From assembly GCA_964431105.1 (NCBI GenBank), contig CAYSIR010000131.1, positions 1 through 11,282 on the forward strand: a stretch of 11,282 nucleotides of DNA, read 5' to 3'. Numbering within the stretch: the stretch's first letter is position 1; each line of letters opens with the position of its first letter. Below are positions 8,063 through 11,282 of the stretch, one piece after another. This stretch comes from RECH01 sp964431105 (GTDB taxonomy: Bacteria > Cyanobacteriota > Cyanobacteriia > RECH01). The notes beneath the pieces are model-generated. The model was not told the origin of the DNA. It saw only the letters and a program-made list of their open reading frames with translations, and ran no database searches. Both the position numbers and the translations under genes were made by a program.

Positions 8063-8847
8063 CAGCCGGAGATTTTAGCCCCGATAGTGCGCCCGAACTA
8101 GAGGAGGCGTCTTCCTATCCTGTTGTGTTTGGTGTCCAAATCACGCCAGTGGTAGGTGGCGCTGCCATTGCCGTCATCGGCTTAGCTGCTGCTTTTTGGG
8201 TGTATCAGACCTTTGCTGCGCCAGTAGCCGAGCAAAATGCTCAGTTACAAACTGAAGTTAACGAGAAGGAACGTTTGCTAGTTGACACAGGAGAGCTAGA
8301 ACGACAAATTCAGGAAGCTCAAGCGCGACTGGAGGCCGCTGAAGCACTGCGGGCAGATGTGCTGGGCTTATTTGCCACTGAAGACGGGTTAGATACATTA
8401 TTGCTGGACTTAAACGAGCGCATCCGTAGTGCCAATGCTGGCATTGACGATGAATCGCGGCAGGCTAGTCTAACGAACTTCCGAGTCAACGAAGAGTTAT
8501 CTGGCGTGATTACTGATAGCTCTTTTGGATCAGCCGTAAACAACCGTCTGGAACGGCGGGTGTTTGATGTATCGATGGAAGGCGACTTTGCCCAAACTCA
8601 ATCCATTATTCGTAATATTGAGCGATTGCAGCCGTTGATAGTGCTGCAAAACTTTGAGTCTAATCTTGATACGGCGGGTCAGGTTTCACAGATTAATGAA
8701 GCAGGGCAAATTGTGAACACCAATGATTTCATCGTCATCGATACATCATTTCAGCTCAGCGTATTGCTGCCTGCTCCAGAAGGCACCTATGAAGCAGCCA
8801 CTGCACCACCGCCGGAAGAGGGGGAAGCCGCTGAGGAGAGTCAATAA
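8059..8847 (+). CDS. pilO: Type IV pilus assembly protein PilO
   Basis: PilO partners PilN in the inner membrane and periplasm to form the platform beneath the secretin. The 262-residue protein has a short acidic cytoplasmic tail, one membrane helix (about 30-52), a coiled coil (about 56-98) and a periplasmic ferredoxin-like domain (about 105-238) with RRVFDVSMEGDFAQTQSIIRNIERLQPLIVLQNFE. It ends in a Glu/Pro-rich tail. Sequence similarity within PilO is low, so the call rests on architecture plus position between pilN and pilQ. Its ATG overlaps the pilN stop by four bases (ATGA), with GAGGAG at 8043-8048 upstream, a sign of coupled translation. No pilP follows, as expected for cyanobacteria. 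Confidence 0.93.
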   Translation: MTAGDFSPDSAPELEEASSYPVVFGVQITPVVGGAAIAVIGLAAAFWVYQTFAAPVAEQNAQLQTEVNEKERLLVDTGELERQIQEAQARLEAAEALRADVLGLFATEDGLDTLLLDLNERIRSANAGIDDESRQASLTNFRVNEELSGVITDSSFGSAVNNRLERRVFDVSMEGDFAQTQSIIRNIERLQPLIVLQNFESNLDTAGQVSQINEAGQIVNTNDFIVIDTSFQLSVLLPAPEGTYEAATAPPPEEGEAAEESQ

Positions 8848-8945
8848 ATGAGCGGTTCTCAGGGGTAGAGGCTTTGTTCAAGGCAGCGCCATCATGCATC
8901 GGGTTGAGCCAAGTGCCGTTTTTGATCGAACCTAGCGAAATCAGT

Positions 8946-8974
8946 TTGTTCTAGCGATTCATTCACACTATAAA
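8946..8974 (+). promoter_or_regulatory. Possible sigma70-type promoter of pilQ
   Basis: TATAAA (8969-8974) lies 17 bp after TTGTTC (8946-8951). The -10 box is good and the -35 weak. Transcription from here would give a leader of roughly 20 bases before the pilQ start and could raise PilQ level independently of pilMNO. Confidence 0.35.
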
Positions 8975-8987
8975 TTTTGAGAGATTG

Positions 8988-8999
8988 AAGGAGGAGGGG
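8988..8999 (+). promoter_or_regulatory. Strong ribosome binding site that fixes the pilQ start
   Basis: The purine run AAGGAGGAGGGG ends three bases before GTG at 9003 and contains AAGGAGG with an eight-base spacing. An upstream in-frame TTG at 8985 would lie before this site and would add non-signal-like residues, so GTG 9003 is the better start. Confidence 0.8.
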
Positions 9000-9002
9000 A
9001 TA

Positions 9003-10772
9003 GTGAAACGACTTTTGGGATTGGGCAGTATTCTGACTAGCAGCGCCCTAATGATGACAGCCGCCCAGCCTGTGCTGGCTCAGGCAACCCGCGTGACGGG
9101 GGTGCAAGTTAACCAGACGGAGAACGGCATTCAAGTATTATTGCAAACTCAAGAGGGCGATCGCCCCCAGGTATTCACCATTGCCCGTGGAAATGCCCTC
9201 ATCTCCGACATCATCAACACTCAGCTACAACTGCCAGAAGGAAACGGGTTCCTGCAAAATAACCCTGCTCCGGGCATCGCCGCTGTCAGCGTTACGCAAC
9301 TGGATGCCAACAGCATTCGGCTGACGGTGACATCTTCAACCGGGGGCGTACCCAATGGTCAGGTACGTCAGGCGAACAATGGCATTATCTTTGACTTCAG
9401 CAGTACCGGAAGTTCAACGGCTCAAGCACCGACACCTGCACCCGCACCGATGCCGCAAGCCCAGACGCCGCCGCCCCCCGCCCCAACGCCATCCAATGTT
9501 GATGTACTGGTTCCAAACCCCGAAATTTACATTGATGGCGTTCCGTCAGTGAACCAAGCCCCTCGAGCCACGCCGCCTTTACAACAGCGGGCGATCGCCC
9601 CACCACTGGGCGACATTGCCGTTTCCACAATCAACACCTCCACCGATGAAATTGACCTCAGCACCAGNNNNNNNNNNNNNNNNNNNNNNNNNNNNNNNNN
9701 NNNNNNNNNNNNNNNNNNNNNNNNNNNNNNNNNNNNNNNNNNNNNNNNNNNNNNNNNNNNNNNNNNNAGTGATGGCGGTAGTGCTGATGTCCGCTACGGA
9801 GAAGCGCGACCGCCTAGCGTGACTGATTTGGCTGGAAGCCGTTTGAATAACCCCATTACAGGGGGACTGTTTCCGCCAGGCTTTGAAGGCGGGCCCTTCC
9901 TTGATGCCCAAACCAATGCACCATTTGGCGTTAATGAAAGCACAGGTAGTCCAGATTCTTTCTTTGTTGAAGACACGGCGTTTCAGCCCGACCCCAACAA
10001 TCCAGGGGAATTTATTGAGGTTGATGTGCTGGTTCCTGTGAATCCTAATCGCTTCCCGGAAGGCAATTTGGCTCGACCGCCGTTTGGCACCGATCCCAAT
10101 CCACTGCAGCCCGGAATTACAGATTTTGACCAAGCCGATGGTGCTGTAACGATTGGTTTGCCGCAGCTCTATCAATACCCTGATGATTTCTTGTTTAACC
10201 TCCAGGCTCAGGTTGTCAGTGGCAATGCCAAAATCCTGACTGACCCGACCTTAACGGTACAGGAGGGGTCAAACGCCAGAGTGCAGTTAACCTCAGAAGT
10301 GTTTGGTGGATTTGACTCAGAAGGTGAGCCGATTATTAAAAACGCGGGTCTGATTCTGGAAATCTTTATCGAGCGCATCGACGATAACGGATTTGTGACG
10401 TTGGCTGTAGAACCAACGGTTTCTTCTGTGGCGCAAACATTTGATACGCTTCAGGGAGACATTGTTTTGCTGCAAGAGCGAACGGTTCGTTCCGATCGCA
10501 TTCGGATGCGGGATGGTCAAACGCTAATTTTGGCGGGAATTATTCAAGATAGCGATCGCGTTGAGATCAGCAAAGTACCAATCCTGGGCGACATTCCAAT
10601 TTTGGGTGCGTTGTTCAGAAGCACGAATCGTGAGAACACCCGCCAAGAGGTGATTGTATTAGTCACGCCGCAGGTGTTGGATGATTCTGACTTGTCCAAC
10701 TTTGGCTATCGCTATTCGCCAGGACAAGATGTGCAGGAAGTTTTACAGCGGCAGGGTGTCCCTCTTCGCTAA
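9003..10772 (+). CDS. pilQ: Type IV pilus secretin PilQ (internal part missing in assembly gap)
   Basis: PilQ forms the multimeric outer-membrane channel through which the pilus extends. From GTG 9003 there is a signal peptide (about 1-28, ending PVLAQA), an AMIN-like domain (about 29-135) that in this family can bind peptidoglycan, then a Pro/Ala-rich linker (about 140-165). The N run starts after residue 221, just after EIDLST, where cyanobacterial homologues enter the STN/N0 domain. Sequence resumes inside the secretin domain at SDGGSADVRYGEARPPS and runs through the signature VPILGDIPILGALF (525-538 in window numbering) to the beta-barrel end. Only about 555 real residues are present against a usual 700-800, so the N0/N1 modules and early secretin strands are probably missing. 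The frame happens to stay open across the placeholder. Confidence 0.95.
   Translation: MKRLLGLGSILTSSALMMTAAQPVLAQATRVTGVQVNQTENGIQVLLQTQEGDRPQVFTIARGNALISDIINTQLQLPEGNGFLQNNPAPGIAAVSVTQLDANSIRLTVTSSTGGVPNGQVRQANNGIIFDFSSTGSSTAQAPTPAPAPMPQAQTPPPPAPTPSNVDVLVPNPEIYIDGVPSVNQAPRATPPLQQRAIAPPLGDIAVSTINTSTDEIDLSTXXXXXXXXXXXXXXXXXXXXXXXXXXXXXXXXXXSDGGSADVRYGEARPPSVTDLAGSRLNNPITGGLFPPGFEGGPFLDAQTNAPFGVNESTGSPDSFFVEDTAFQPDPNNPGEFIEVDVLVPVNPNRFPEGNLARPPFGTDPNPLQPGITDFDQADGAVTIGLPQLYQYPDDFLFNLQAQVVSGNAKILTDPTLTVQEGSNARVQLTSEVFGGFDSEGEPIIKNAGLILEIFIERIDDNGFVTLAVEPTVSSVAQTFDTLQGDIVLLQERTVRSDRIRMRDGQTLILAGIIQDSDRVEISKVPILGDIPILGALFRSTNRENTRQEVIVLVTPQVLDDSDLSNFGYRYSPGQDVQEVLQRQGVPLR
9668..9767. other. Assembly gap (100 N) inside pilQ
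   Basis: Exactly 100 N are present, as in the first gap. Comparison with usual PilQ domain order suggests that several hundred bases are really absent. No repeat is visible at the edges, unlike the gap at 2100-2199. Confidence 0.95.
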
Positions 10773-10810
10773 AGCTGCGTGATACATCATCTCAGTAACG
10801 AGGCAGCTTT
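10771..10810 (+). terminator. Possible terminator hairpin at the end of pilQ
   Basis: AAAGCTGC (10771-10778) and GCAGCTTT (10803-10810) form a perfect 8-bp inverted repeat with a 24-base loop. It begins within the pilQ stop codon and is followed by only one more T. The loop is long and the T-tract short, so termination would be partial at best. Confidence 0.35.
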
Positions 10811-10889
10811 TGTAGAACACAGATTGCAGGGCTGTCTCTTTGAGTAAGCGTGTAACTACCGGCGTTCAAATTTTGGAGAAAGCCTGGTT

Positions 10890-11282
10890 ATGAGTGATCC
10901 TGGCAATACATTCCGCACGTCCAAACCGGTTCGGGTCATTAATCGCCTGACAGAATTTAATGACACGTTGAACCGACAGGGCGATCGCATTGATACCTAC
11001 CGGTTCCGCGCTCCCCTACAGCGCAACTTTTTCTATGCCGATTTATATAACTTTCGGGGCAATGTCGATCTCGCTTTGTTCAACCGTCGTCAGAAAATAG
11101 TGGCGCGATCGATCCGCGTAGGGCGCAGAATCGAGTTAATCCGCCTTGGCGCAAATGATGATAAAAGCCCGCGTCGCCCTGCATTGCCTAGGGGATTGTA
11201 TTATCTCAGGGTCGTCATCCGGCCGGATACGCCGCGATCGCGCTACACCCTGAGAATGTCGGTATCCCGCGCCCCCAATCCA
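10890..11282 (+). CDS. Protein with pre-peptidase C-terminal (PPC)-like beta domain, partial
   Basis: An open frame starts at ATG 10890 and stays open for 131 codons to the window edge; GGAG at 10875-10878 is a fair ribosome binding site. Residues about 34-128 resemble a PPC-type beta-sandwich: DTYRFRAPLQRNFFYADL, then GNVDLALFNRRQKIVARS, then LPRGLYYLRVVIRP and SRYTLRMSVS. In known proteins such domains sit in secreted proteins and often mediate binding. Here the N-terminus lacks a signal peptide and the visible part is strikingly Arg-rich. The gene lies 117 bp after pilQ on the same strand, behind a possible weak terminator, so co-expression with the pilus operon is possible. The remaining C-terminal part and overall function cannot be judged. 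Confidence 0.7.
   Translation, partial: MSDPGNTFRTSKPVRVINRLTEFNDTLNRQGDRIDTYRFRAPLQRNFFYADLYNFRGNVDLALFNRRQKIVARSIRVGRRIELIRLGANDDKSPRRPALPRGLYYLRVVIRPDTPRSRYTLRMSVSRAPNP

Larger units (their letters stand above)
8848..9002 (+). other. pilO-pilQ spacer
   Basis: This 155-bp spacer contrasts with the packed pilMNO junctions. It contains no gene, and in particular no pilP lipoprotein gene. It holds a possible pilQ promoter and a strong pilQ ribosome binding site. Confidence 0.7.

Noticed and set aside
8985..9002. TTG start for pilQ at 8985
   Set aside because: It lies upstream of the strong ribosome binding site and would place KEEGI before an otherwise normal signal peptide.

Overview
The window reads as cyanobacterial. 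The octamer GCGATCGC (HIP1) recurs throughout, for example at 132-139, 160-167, 420-427, 534-541, 4915-4922, 5041-5048, 5528-5535 and 6036-6043. The pilus operon has the cyanobacterial pilM-pilN-pilO-pilQ order with no pilP, and the first gene encodes a PCP_red-domain miniprotein typical of oxygenic phototrophs. Genus cannot be fixed from the sequence. The assembly is a draft: two runs of exactly 100 N (2100-2199 and 9668-9767) look like scaffolder placeholders, and each falls inside a gene.

Layout: (1) 43-237 (+), a 64-residue PCP_red protein. (2) 356-4766 (-), one very large gene split by the first N run. Its 5' part (2200-4766) encodes a Wzc/GumC-type chain-length determinant fused to a BY-family tyrosine kinase with a tyrosine cluster. 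The rest is an unusual acidic, Ser/Asp-rich tail of well over 600 residues that ends in a helical cyanobacterial module. The N run sits in a 12-bp tandem repeat coding Gly-Ile-Asp-Ala, and reading phase supports a single continuous gene. (3) 4767-6124, about 1.36 kb without a convincing gene, holding a nested hairpin, short direct repeats and two matching palindromes 52 bp apart. (4) 6125-8847 (+), pilM, pilN and pilO, tightly packed. (5) 9003-10772 (+), pilQ, the secretin, with its N0/N1 region lost in the second N run. (6) 10890 to the right edge (+), a partial protein with a pre-peptidase C-terminal-like beta domain.

Functionally, PilM (cytoplasmic), PilN and PilO (inner membrane) form the alignment platform linking the type IV pilus motor to the PilQ outer-membrane channel. 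The divergent Wzc-like kinase would control export and chain length of an extracellular polysaccharide. Both systems shape surface motility and biofilm in cyanobacteria, so the neighbourhood is a cell-surface locus, but co-regulation is only inferred. The least ordinary element is the tyrosine kinase whose normally C-terminal tyrosine cluster is internal and followed by a giant acidic tail.
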